Source: Calothrix anomala FACHB-343 (GTDB lineage: Bacteria > Cyanobacteriota > Cyanobacteriia > Cyanobacteriales > Nostocaceae). Taken from it: a DNA stretch of 64,000 nucleotides. This document shows, piece after piece, positions 18,901-26,823 of the stretch (positions within the stretch are counted from its first letter, which is position 1; every line of letters starts with the position of its first letter). Location of the stretch: positions 1 through 64,000 of the forward strand of contig NZ_JACJQG010000049.1 of NCBI RefSeq assembly GCF_014696435.1, given 5' to 3'. The notes under the pieces are model-generated. The model worked only from the letters and a program-made list of their open reading frames with translations, was not told the origin of the DNA and searched no databases. The translations under genes and the position numbers were made by a program.

Positions 18901-19039
18901 TGATAGCGGACCTGGTAAGGAAATATTACAACCACTTTCTATAGTTGTCTTGGGTGGTTTATTTACATCTACAGCATTGACATTGGTAGTAATACCTGCT
19001 TTATATGCTAAATTTGGCAAAATTTTGCTGCAAAAATGA
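15968..19039 (+). CDS. heavy-metal efflux RND pump (CzcA/CusA family)
   Basis: 1023 residues with the RND layout: helix 1 near residues 12-30, a large periplasmic loop (about 35-330), six helices (335-540), a second loop (about 560-850) and five C-terminal helices. Helix 4 reads LGGLAVAIGSAVDDAIVDAEN (in part), with the acidic residues typical of the proton relay of HME-RND pumps. The MDEVLSGVRSAIAVKIFG stretch fits heavy-metal pumps of the CzcA type. It exports divalent or monovalent metal ions from periplasm or cytoplasm. Whether Ni/Co/Zn or Cu/Ag cannot be decided by eye. It starts 95 bases after the adaptor and forms one operon with it. Confidence 0.9.
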   Translation: MLSAIIKWAIARRWLVVLSTIILMIWIFRTIIQMPLDVFPSFAPPQVEIQTEAPGLAPEELESLVTLPIESAINGTPGVTAVRSSSAAGISVVKVIFDWGSDIYQARQLVTERLQQAQGKLPAGVETPQISPTSSPIGTVLQYAFTSDTTPLMEVRRIVDWQVTNRLLAVPGVSQVVAYGGDIRQYQVLVDPEKLKAFNVTLADVEEATAAANINAPGGYLITPDREKLIRGIGRIESLEELQQSAITARNGTPVKISDVADVKIGAAIKRGDGSFNGKQAVIVTINKQPQADTPTVTSAIEQAITEIKAALPKDIQVTATFRQENYIDASIENVRAALIEGSIIVAIILIPFLMNWRNLAICLTALPLSLLIGIFLLNWLGQGLNTMTLGGLAVAIGSAVDDAIVDAENVYRNLRENKYSPHPRPVLDVVFDGCQEVRDSVFGATIITIVVFAPVFALTGVEGSIFIPMGLGYMAAVIASSLTALTITPALCAILLPHGHLPENEPWVARFFKRLYYPLLGFSLRYSGIILALALASTVTAIAIAPSFGRVFLPEFQEQTLVNTLTLYPGVSLETTNAAGEAIQQALKGDSRFPYVQLRSGRAPGDSDAGGVNLAHLDIELSREALENREGVIKKLREELAKLPGVAPNIGGFISHRMDEVLSGVRSAIAVKIFGSDLAQLRTIGSQVNEVMKTVNGIVDLQLEPQVPIEQIQIKFNRTDASRYGLTVGKISQIMETALNGKVVSQILDKQQTFDLVVWLKPESRQNLDTIGNLLIDTPAGQKIPLAQVATIENGTGPNTINRENVSRLIVVSANTSGRDLRSVVNEIQAKVNQQVHPPSGYYIQYAGQFEAQERATQNILIFSAIAFIAITVIMYISVKSIPSTATIMINLPLALVGGVFSVALSGGIISIASLVGFVTLFGVATRNGLLLVDNYNTKFAEGMPLKELLIKGSMERLNAILMTAFTSALGLAPLIIDSGPGKEILQPLSIVVLGGLFTSTALTLVVIPALYAKFGKILLQK

Positions 19040-19063
19040 TAAATTTTATTGAGGATTAAATCT

Positions 19064-19549
19064 ATGAACTCGCTCAAATCCAGCTTGCTAATTATTAGCA
19101 GTATCGGCTTATTATTTTTAGGTGCTTGTAGTAACAATCAGCAAGCAGCAAATACAGAAAATAATCCAGCTAATTCTACTACTAATACTCAAACCTCAGC
19201 TGCACCCGTAGCAAAAAAAGAAGCACAACATGGTAAAACTAATGGCGGACAAGTTGTAGAAACAGGTGCTTACCATTTAGAGTTTGTTTCTGTGAAAGAA
19301 GCAAGTGGAACGCATCTAGATTTATATCTCCAAACAGGAGATAATCATGAAGCCATCCCAGATGCTAAAGTAACAGCACAAGTGCAATTACCTGATGGTA
19401 AACAGCAAACAGTTCCTTTAAACTATGATGCTAAAGATAAGCATTATGCAGGTTTATTAAAAGAACAATTAACAGGTCAATATCAGGTAAAAATTAATGC
19501 TGATATTAACGGTAAAAAAGTAGATGGACGCTTTAATTTTAATCGGTAA
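19064..19549 (+). CDS. lipoprotein with YtkA/FixH-like domain, RND operon
   Basis: 161 residues from the ATG at 19064, which has a GAGG site at 19051-19054; a TTG at 19049 is less likely. The signal peptide ends in lipobox LGAC. A low-complexity Asn/Thr linker follows, then a beta domain (about 60-160: HGKTNGGQVVETGAYHLEF, then DAKVTAQVQLPDGKQQ) resembling YtkA/FixH-like Ig folds. It begins 25 bases after the pump stop, so it is the third gene of the operon. A role as periplasmic metal binding or pump accessory is inferred from position. Confidence 0.65.
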   Translation: MNSLKSSLLIISSIGLLFLGACSNNQQAANTENNPANSTTNTQTSAAPVAKKEAQHGKTNGGQVVETGAYHLEFVSVKEASGTHLDLYLQTGDNHEAIPDAKVTAQVQLPDGKQQTVPLNYDAKDKHYAGLLKEQLTGQYQVKINADINGKKVDGRFNFNR

Positions 19550-19621
19550 ATTTTAGCTAATTAGGGTTTGATACCATTGATGATGCTAATATCAATTCTA
19601 TGTGACCCTGGATATTAACGC

Positions 19622-19779
19622 CTTCTATAGGATTCATATTTGATTTTTGAAATATACGTAGGGTGTGTTATGCCGGAGGCTAACGCACCGTCCGAAGGCT
19701 TTGGTGCGTTACACTTCGTGATAACGCACCCTACATATACTTAGATTTTTTCAGAAATCAAATCGGATTCCTATAGAAG
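19622..19779. mobile_element. 158-bp palindromic element (MITE-like)
   Basis: Ends CTTCTATAGGA (19622-19632) and TCCTATAGAAG (19769-19779) are inverted repeats, and the imperfect pairing extends inward about 30 bases on each side. The core has GTAGGGTGTGTTA (19658-19670) facing TAACGCACCCTAC (19722-19734). No target duplication is seen. The core is shared with 7200-7276. Confidence 0.7.
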
Positions 19780-19863
19780 CCTGGGGCTTGTTTTTGAATG
19801 ATTTAGTGTCTCAATATTTCTCACAATTTTAAAATTTCACTGATTATAACTACAAAAAATGGT

Positions 19864-20136
19864 TGCCTTTCTCGTCCTTCAAGTAACTTTCATCAACCTT
19901 GAAGCAATTTCAGGGTTCCCGGAATCAACTTCAGGGTTCCTTGAATCAACTTCAGGGTTGACGTTTCCGTGTTTCGCGTAGTCTGAATTAACTTCAGGGT
20001 TCCTTGAATCAACTTCAGGGTTGACGTTTCCGTGTTTCGCGTAGTCTGAATTAACTTCAGGGTTCCTTGAATCAACTTCAGGGTTGACGTTTTCGTGTTT
20101 CACGTAGTCTGAATTAACTTCTGGCTTTGGATTTCT
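19864..20136. repeat. 63-bp tandem repeat built of 21-bp subunits
   Basis: Three full 63-bp units start at 19927, 19990 and 20053, with partial degenerate copies on both sides (a fourth begins at 20116). Units 1 and 2 are identical or nearly so. Each unit contains two 21-bp subunits beginning AACTTCAGGGTT and a third diverged subunit. Because 63 is a multiple of 3, minus-strand frames stay open (19879-20103 gives a 21-residue repeat with NPEVDSRNPEVNSDYAKHG). There is no ribosome site, so coding is unproven. Confidence 0.85.
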
Positions 20137-20250
20137 GTGTTTATACTAATTCACTTCCTCTGCTCCCTCCGCTAGCCGATATGTATCCTTTATAAGGTGT
20201 AATGGTATTACCCTAGTGCGTGTTTTTAAACCCCACACGCGGCTGTTTTC

Positions 20251-20524
20251 CCGTTGTAGCCAGTGGTGTGGATAATGGGAGATCTAGATATATACAATTT
20301 CATATTTAATTAGTATTAAAAATGTTATACCAATTTTTTATGAGGCTGCATAGAATTCGATCCCCCCTAGCCCCCCTTAAAAAAGGGGGGAATTAGAATC
20401 AAAGTCCCCCTTTTTAAGAGGCAGCCCTGCGCCCTTGGTGGTTCCCCCCGTTGTAGCAAGTGGCGTAGATAATGGGGGATCTAGATATATACAACTTCAT
20501 ATTTAATTGGTATTAAAAATATTA
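20251..20524. repeat. 77-bp direct repeat flanking a C-rich palindrome
   Basis: The 77 bp at 20251-20327 recur at 20448-20524 with only a handful of mismatches (CCGTTGTAGC at the start, TATTAAAAAT near the end). Between them lies a CCCCCCTTAAAAAAGGGGGG palindrome and related strings (20360-20420), the same kind as at 60277-60355. The second copy ends 22 bases before the ATG of the response regulator, so the promoter region may have been duplicated. TTTCATATTTA lies in copy 1 (20298-20308), CTTCATATTTA in copy 2 (20495-20505). Confidence 0.8.
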
Positions 20525-20546
20525 GTCAACAATCAATAATCAGCAT

Positions 20547-21239
20547 ATGCGAATACTACTAGTAGAAGATGAAGAAGATTTAGGTGGTGCTATTAAGCGA
20601 ACTCTTACCCAACATAAATATTTAGTAGATTGGGTAGTTGATGGTGATGATGCTTGGGCATATTTAGAAAATAGTTGGACGCAATATACCCTAGCTATTT
20701 TTGATTGGATGATACCGGGAATATCAGGCTTAGAATTATGCAAACGCCTACGCCAGCATAAAAATCCTTTACCTGTGTTAATGCTTACCGCCAAAGACAG
20801 CATGGAAGATAAAGTTGCTGGCTTAGATGCTGGTGCAGATGATTATTTAGTCAAGCCTTTTGGTATGGCAGAATTATTAGCAAGATTGCGAGCATTACAA
20901 AGGCGATCGCCCCAATTTCAGCCACAGGAATTAACTGTTGGTAAACTAACTCTCGACTATGGTAACAATTTTGTTGTGAGTCATGATGCTGAGGGAAATA
21001 AACAGGAAATTTCCCTGACAAATAAAGAATTTCAGCTACTAGAATATTTTATGAAACATCCAAATCAAATTGTCACTACAGAACAAATTCGCAATCAACT
21101 TTGGGAAGTCAGCGCCGAGCCAGTTAGTAATGTAGTAGCAGCGCAAATGCGATTACTGCGGCGTAAATTAGCTCATAGTGGTTGTGACAATATAATTGAA
21201 ACTTTGCATGGTACTGGATATCGTCTGAATGTGGTTTAA
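20547..21239 (+). CDS. rppA: OmpR-family response regulator, probably metal-responsive (RppA/NrsR-like)
   Basis: 230 residues: receiver domain 1-120 with acidic pair ED (7-8), phospho-acceptor Asp53 (AIFDWMIPG) and Lys in DDYLVKPFG; winged-helix DNA-binding domain about 130-228 (LTNKEFQLLEYFMKHPNQIV, in part). It resembles the cyanobacterial RppA/NrsR group, which pairs with RppB/NrsS kinases and controls metal efflux genes. It follows the RND operon on the same strand, after 1 kb of repeats. The matching kinase is probably the gene at 23117. The symbol is by resemblance and context, not by alignment. Confidence 0.7.
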   Translation: MRILLVEDEEDLGGAIKRTLTQHKYLVDWVVDGDDAWAYLENSWTQYTLAIFDWMIPGISGLELCKRLRQHKNPLPVLMLTAKDSMEDKVAGLDAGADDYLVKPFGMAELLARLRALQRRSPQFQPQELTVGKLTLDYGNNFVVSHDAEGNKQEISLTNKEFQLLEYFMKHPNQIVTTEQIRNQLWEVSAEPVSNVVAAQMRLLRRKLAHSGCDNIIETLHGTGYRLNVV

Positions 21240-21247
21240 CAACTGTT

Positions 21248-21565
21248 TCATCCTCCTGAATGTTGGTACTTATTTGAGAGAACTGCTCTAAGATTAGCGA
21301 ACAGACAGATGCTTGCTAGACCCAATAAAATGTATGTTGGAGCCATAACTACTCCCATCATGAACCAAGCACATACGTGCAGTATCATTAATAGAGCAAA
21401 GAAACTGGCAATAAAAGCAGTTTGCCATACCTGAATCGTCGGACGCTTCAAAAGCACCAAAATTATTGTTGATGAAGTAGCAAACAGATTCGCTGGAATT
21501 AAAAAGGCACAAATGCCAATACAGTAAGTGCTAGAGAATTCAGTTAAAATGTTAAATTCGAGCAT
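21248..21565 (-). CDS. small membrane protein of unknown function
   Basis: 105 residues with three hydrophobic segments (about 12-36, 46-66 and 70-92) and a Lys/Arg-rich junction after the first. The stop lies 8 bases from the response-regulator stop, convergent. It resembles short cyanobacterial PSII-interacting or thylakoid hypothetical proteins only in size; no family is recognised. It shares strand and spacing (43 bases) with the zinc-ribbon gene upstream, so the two are probably one operon. Confidence 0.55.
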   Translation of the reverse strand: MLEFNILTEFSSTYCIGICAFLIPANLFATSSTIILVLLKRPTIQVWQTAFIASFFALLMILHVCAWFMMGVVMAPTYILLGLASICLFANLRAVLSNKYQHSGG

Positions 21566-21608
21566 GATTTTTCTGACTCAGTTACTAGATTTTTAGATGA
21601 TTTTTGTT

Positions 21609-21869
21609 TTAAAACTCTAGCACTGGTGCAGAGTTAGGGTAGTTAGTTCGAGAATTAGATATTTCGCCAAGTGGCATTTCTTGATAACAATGGCTACAAC
21701 GCCAATAAATACCTGTATGTCCCATATGACGGAGTAAAGCGTATGAACAGCAAGGGCAAATATGATGACTCCACATAGAATTCCAGGTATATGTAATTGT
21801 ATTTCCTTTACTCGTATCAGTTAGAGTATGAGTTAGTAATTCATCCGTTTTATTTGATAAAACTTGCAT
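21609..21869 (-). CDS. small zinc-ribbon protein
   Basis: 86 residues with two CxxC knuckles: CPCCSY (about 38-43) and CSHCYQEMP (about 58-66), spaced 16-17 residues, a four-Cys zinc ribbon. His residues (HH before the first knuckle, HMGHTG between) are also present. A ribosome site GGAG lies a few bases before the ATG at 21869. It lies inside the two-component region but its role is unknown. A binding role for DNA or protein is possible. Confidence 0.6.
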   Translation of the reverse strand: MQVLSNKTDELLTHTLTDTSKGNTITYTWNSMWSHHICPCCSYALLRHMGHTGIYWRCSHCYQEMPLGEISNSRTNYPNSAPVLEF

Positions 21870-22040
21870 TTTTTTCTCCTTTATTATGGTAATTCAAGCT
21901 TTATTTATAAAAACAATGATGCTAAAATTCCGAATTTAGCAGCGTTCATTATTTTTATATGTTGGCTTAAATTGTTGGGCGATAAGTTAGGTATTTTATA
22001 GAAAGCGACTGTTCTTTAAGAAAAGTGGAAAGTTGATTGA

Positions 22041-22436
22041 TCAAACAACATAAGCTATATAGTCTAGTAAATCATCTAGGTTAATAGGTTTTGTTGCATA
22101 AATCTGAAAACCTGCTTTTAGAGCTACATCACACCCTTTGGGGAGAATAAAAGATGTCAAAGCAATAGCTGGAATTGGTTTAAGATTTTGACCTTTTTCA
22201 AAACTTCTGAGTTTACGCATTAGAGAATAGCCATCTTCTCTAGGAAAAGCGATTTCAGAAATTAAACAATCTACTTGACCATTTGCTAATATGGATAAAG
22301 CCTCTGATACAGAAGTTGCTACTTCTACGGATATAGAAAACTCTTGAAAAATTATTTTAATTAAATCAACAAAGTCAGAGTTGGTGTCAACTAACAGTAA
22401 TTTTAAACCATTTAGCGACAGATGTTGAGTAGCCAA
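22041..22436 (-). CDS. stand-alone receiver lacking the phospho-acceptor Asp
   Basis: 131 residues forming a single CheY-like receiver. The usual acidic pair is reduced to VDT (Asp17, Thr18) and the phospho-acceptor position holds Glu61 (CLISEIAFPREDG); the conserved Thr94 and Lys116 (YATKPI) remain. Glu at this place often mimics the phosphorylated state, so the protein is probably not switched by a kinase. It lies between the response regulator and the kinase, on the opposite strand. A role in tuning that pair is only a possibility. Confidence 0.75.
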   Translation of the reverse strand: MATQHLSLNGLKLLLVDTNSDFVDLIKIIFQEFSISVEVATSVSEALSILANGQVDCLISEIAFPREDGYSLMRKLRSFEKGQNLKPIPAIALTSFILPKGCDVALKAGFQIYATKPINLDDLLDYIAYVV

Positions 22437-23116
22437 AACAGGAGAATTGTTAATAGTAAAAGTCCTGTGACTAAGAAATTAACCGCCTACCTTTATAAGA
22501 CTATTTTTTGTGCTATCGGTAACTCGGTGCGTCAAGGTAGCTTTAAAAGAGCCATCAAAAATTACAAGGGGCAGAACTTGTTGCTGACATAAACTGACGG
22601 AACAATTTACATTATTAAGTTGTGTGAAAAGAGTTCTATTTCTTCAGGCATATAAGCTGACCGTGCAGCAAAAAATGTTTCTCACTAGTTCTAATATAAC
22701 ATTTTCTAGAGAATTATGTTGGTGAAAATGTCTAGACTGTTTAATACTAGACTGTTGAACATAAATATTTATTCCTATAAACTGTGCTGTGAACTATTTT
22801 TGGCTGGTAGCTCAAGTTAACAAATTAATTTTTATCTATAGATAGCTTGAGCTTGACTCATCATATAAAAATCTATTACACATTCGGGGCAATATTAAGT
22901 ATTATAAAAATAGTCTAGGCAATATAAAAAGAGATATATTTTCATGTGATTGATAGTTATTTGACAAAATATTGAATAAAAAAGTAGTTTATAGCAACTG
23001 TATAATACTCAATTATCAAGATTATTTTGAGGCAGATAACCTAAATAATGAACTGGGCGAATTTGGCTGTTTTCTGTTACACAGGCAAACTGTATGGCGA
23101 CTAAAAATATCTGCTT
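22437..23116. other. divergent intergenic region before the kinase
   Basis: About 680 bases separate the pseudo-receiver from the kinase, which diverge. The sequence is AT-rich, without recognisable repeats or a convincing gene. A 94-codon ORF at 22972-23256 overlaps the kinase start in another frame and looks like chance. Promoters of both genes should lie here. Confidence 0.5.
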
Positions 23117-24532
23117 ATGAATCAAAATACACTATTTCAAAAAACCCGCTTACGTTTAGCGCTGTGGTATGCCCTGGTTATGGCTTTCATTTTAAGTGTT
23201 TGTGGGTTTGGTATTTATCAAGCAATCTCTCATGCTCACTGGATGACATTAGATAGAGAACTGGAATCTGTAGCGGGAACTTTACACGATACTATCGAAT
23301 TAAAACTACATCAACCTGCGCAATTAGAACCAGTAATAAACAGAATTTTACCGAATATTTGTGTAGTTGGTGAAAGTTGCATTCAAGAAAAATCTAACTC
23401 TAAACGTCATATTTTAAGCGCCATTAATCAAAGCGATTACTATGTCAGATTCTTTGATAAATCAGGACGATTAATTGCTATAGCGGGAAATCATCCAGTA
23501 GGATTAACCACAGCCTTTAATAAGGAACTTTGGCAAACTCTTAAAGATAAAAAAGGCAACTTATATCATCAAATTTCTTTTGTTTTACATACCCAAGATA
23601 ATCGTGATTGGGGTTACATTCAAGTAGGGCGCAGTTTGGCAGATTTTAATAGTTATCTGACGGCGGTAAAACTCACTTTAATTTTGGGATTACCAATTGT
23701 CATGCTTTCGGTGGGTATTGCTAGTTGGTGGTTAGCAGGATTAGCAATGCAACCGATTTATCGCTCATACAGACAAATTCAACAATTTACAGCCGATGCA
23801 GCCCATGAATTACGCACACCTTTAGCCGCAACTCAAGCCACAGTAGAATCAGCATTGATGTTGTCTCACCTGGATGAAGCAGAAGCGCGGGAAATTCTCC
23901 GCACTACCCAACGTCAAAATCAACGACTGACAACTTTGGTAACAGATTTACTGCTATTAACCCGCTTAGATCGTCAATCAGTACCAATGCAACGGGAAAT
24001 TTGCGGTTTGGATGATATTATCAACGATTTAATCGAAGAGTTTGCAGCTTTGGCGATCGCATCTCAAATTAAACTCACCGCTTCTATCTCAGTTTCCCAT
24101 CCCCTAAATGTCATTGGCAATCAAGATCAGCTTTATCGCCTATTTTCTAACTTAATTGTCAATGCCATTCACTACACCCCAGCCGGGGGAAAGGTAACGC
24201 TTTATGTAGATTGCAATGATTATTATGCTGTAATTCAGGTGCAAGATACAGGTATTGGCATTCCCCAACCAGAGTTGACGCGCATATTCGATCGCTTCTA
24301 CCGCATAAATAGCGATCGCTCTCGCACTACTGGCGGTTCTGGGTTAGGATTAGCGATCGCCCAAGCAATTGTACAAGCACATCACGGTAGCTTAGATGTA
24401 AAAAGTGAATTAGGTAAAGGTAGTACTTTTACTGTTAATTTACCCTTTAATGTTGGCTCAATTGATAGCGTTCGCTCAATTTACCCCTTAAAAAGTTTGT
24501 ATCGCTGGTTACGCCATATTAATAAAAATTAA
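23117..24532 (+). CDS. rppB: sensor histidine kinase, probably RppB/NrsS-like
   Basis: 471 residues: membrane helix 1 (about 13-36), periplasmic sensor region (37-182) containing a Cys pair (CVVGESC, 82-88) that could bind metal or form a disulfide, helix 2 (about 183-210), then HisKA with His230 in AAHELRTPLAAT and a HATPase domain with NLIVNAIHYTP, DTGIGIP and GGSGLGLAIAQ. It is likely the partner of the regulator at 20547 although three opposite-strand genes separate them. The layout matches cyanobacterial RppB kinases. Ligand is unknown; metal or redox state is inferred from the RND neighbours. Confidence 0.7.
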   Translation: MNQNTLFQKTRLRLALWYALVMAFILSVCGFGIYQAISHAHWMTLDRELESVAGTLHDTIELKLHQPAQLEPVINRILPNICVVGESCIQEKSNSKRHILSAINQSDYYVRFFDKSGRLIAIAGNHPVGLTTAFNKELWQTLKDKKGNLYHQISFVLHTQDNRDWGYIQVGRSLADFNSYLTAVKLTLILGLPIVMLSVGIASWWLAGLAMQPIYRSYRQIQQFTADAAHELRTPLAATQATVESALMLSHLDEAEAREILRTTQRQNQRLTTLVTDLLLLTRLDRQSVPMQREICGLDDIINDLIEEFAALAIASQIKLTASISVSHPLNVIGNQDQLYRLFSNLIVNAIHYTPAGGKVTLYVDCNDYYAVIQVQDTGIGIPQPELTRIFDRFYRINSDRSRTTGGSGLGLAIAQAIVQAHHGSLDVKSELGKGSTFTVNLPFNVGSIDSVRSIYPLKSLYRWLRHINKN

Positions 24533-24626
24533 ACTTGCCAAAACTTGTACTTTGCTCTCTTGATTCTTGGCGGATAAGTTTTCTGTGAGCATTATTAGTG
24601 GGAGTTTAAATCCCCCCACTAACAAA

Positions 24627-24656
24627 TTTAAATTTTGAATTTTGAATTTTGAATTT
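24627..24656. repeat. ATTTTGA heptamer repeat
   Basis: About four copies, directly after the stop of the convergent por gene; same unit as at 3906-3938. Confidence 0.8.
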
Positions 24657-25643
<987 letters not shown>

Positions 25644-25780
25644 TTATCTAGAATCTCATGCATCATGACTTCTATTAACAAATGCTATCTCTAATGAAAC
25701 AGATTGTTATGTTTACAGCCACAAGCTAGACTCTTTACATAGAGCGACTCTTATGCGTTATATAGATATTCTTTTAAGCT

Positions 25781-25810
25781 GTTGACTGTTAACTGTTGAC
25801 TGTTAACTTG
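25781..25810. repeat. TGTTGAC/TGTTAAC heptamer repeat
   Basis: Four tandem copies alternating TGTTGAC and TGTTAAC, upstream of por. Confidence 0.8.
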
Positions 25811-25890
25811 TTGGTGTTAAGCACGTCTACATTTCGCTTCACGACCTTCGCAATGATTTGTGTAATTAATATGTTTAACTACTTAACAGC

Positions 25891-26322
25891 TTAACGAATC
25901 AAAATAAGTGTACCAGTTAAAATCAAGCCAGTTCCTAATATCACTTGCAGCGTTAGCTGCTCCTTGAGAAAAAATACCGAAAATATCAGCACCAAAACCA
26001 AGCTCAATTTGTCTAAAGGTGCGACTAAAGAAGCTTTGCCAAATTGTAAAGCCCGAAAGTAAAACAACCAAGAAAAACCAGTTGACAACCCTGAAAAAAC
26101 AAGAAACAGTAGAGTTTTTGGGCTAATTGTCAGTAATGTATTGAGTTGTCCTTTAGCGAGAACCCAACCCCAAACCATGATGAGAATGACTACTGTACGG
26201 ATTGCAGTTGCTAAATTGGGATTAATTGCTTCAACTCCAATCTTGGCAAAGATAGTTGTCAACGCTGCAAAAAATGCCGATAACAGGGCATAAAATATAC
26301 TATTTACTTCGTTATCTAGCAT
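25891..26322 (-). CDS. EamA-family single-domain transporter
   Basis: 143 residues with about five membrane segments, corresponding to one EamA (DMT) unit rather than the usual two. The ALLSAFFAALTTIFAKIGV opening and LFYFRALQFGKASLVAPLDKL stretch are typical. Such half-size proteins probably act as dimers. Substrate unknown. The ATG at 26322 is well placed. No operon partner. Confidence 0.75.
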   Translation of the reverse strand: MLDNEVNSIFYALLSAFFAALTTIFAKIGVEAINPNLATAIRTVVILIMVWGWVLAKGQLNTLLTISPKTLLFLVFSGLSTGFSWLFYFRALQFGKASLVAPLDKLSLVLVLIFSVFFLKEQLTLQVILGTGLILTGTLILIR

Positions 26323-26478
26323 TTTTATCCTTAATAAATAAATCTTTATTGAGAAATAATATCACTAATTTCACTAGATACTATTTAAAAATAATCTAGA
26401 TTGCTTGACTAGATGTTGCTCGTGAGATGCTTTTGCTTTTTTGAGCTTTATGACAGGATTATTGGCTAAAAAAGACGA

Positions 26479-26530
26479 AAAAACCCCTGGTAGGCAGGGG
26501 GGGTATCAACTCTAGGAGGTCGTATTATGT
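26479..26530 (+). promoter_or_regulatory. hairpin and strong ribosome site before a short ORF
   Basis: CCCCTG (26485-26490) and CAGGGG form a stem near 26485-26500, followed by AGGAGG (26514-26519) and an ATG at 26527. The ribosome site is far stronger than is usual in this window. The ORF it would drive is described in the next entry. Confidence 0.45.
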
Positions 26531-26823
26531 CTACCTATCATTCCTTAGATAGAAGATTATGCAATTTTGCAAAAAAATTTGGGGCATTGGGCATTGGGCA
26601 TGGGGCATTGGGCATTGGGCATGGGGCATTGGGCATGGGGCATTGGGCATTGGGCAGAGACGCGATGAATCGCGTCTGTACAATTGTCTTCCTTGTCCCC
26701 TTCCCCTACTCTCCTCACTCAGGCTTTCTCGCCACAATAGTCCGATGGCGAGGATCGCTAGCTACTGTAACTGGTGGCGCGAAACCTACAGCTTGCAATG
26801 TAGCTTCAATATCAAAGGTGTAG
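26527..26823 (+). pseudogene. short ORF overrun by heptamer repeats, possibly a truncated gene
   Basis: The first 18 codons (MSTYHSLDRRLCNFAKKF) follow a strong ribosome site, then the frame runs straight into GGGCATT repeats and ends inside the opposite-strand methyltransferase gene. It is most easily read as a small gene whose 3' part was replaced by STRR expansion. It is not recognised. It may equally be a non-coding leader. Low confidence. Confidence 0.3.
26580..26660. repeat. GGGCATT/GGGCATG heptamer repeat
   Basis: About eleven tandem heptamers, directly followed by the GACGCGATxxATCGCGTC hairpin that also occurs near 51980, 54175 and 60445. Confidence 0.9.

Noticed and set aside
19879-20103. 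74-codon minus-strand ORF made of the 63-bp repeat
   Set aside because: It is open because the period is a multiple of 3, has no ribosome site, and a second frame is equally open. It is listed as a repeat, not a gene.
19927-20136. CRISPR-like array
   Set aside because: Units are contiguous with no unique spacers, so this is a tandem repeat, not CRISPR.
22972-23256. 94-codon ORF overlapping the kinase start
   Set aside because: Out of frame with the kinase, no recognisable sequence or ribosome site; a shadow ORF.
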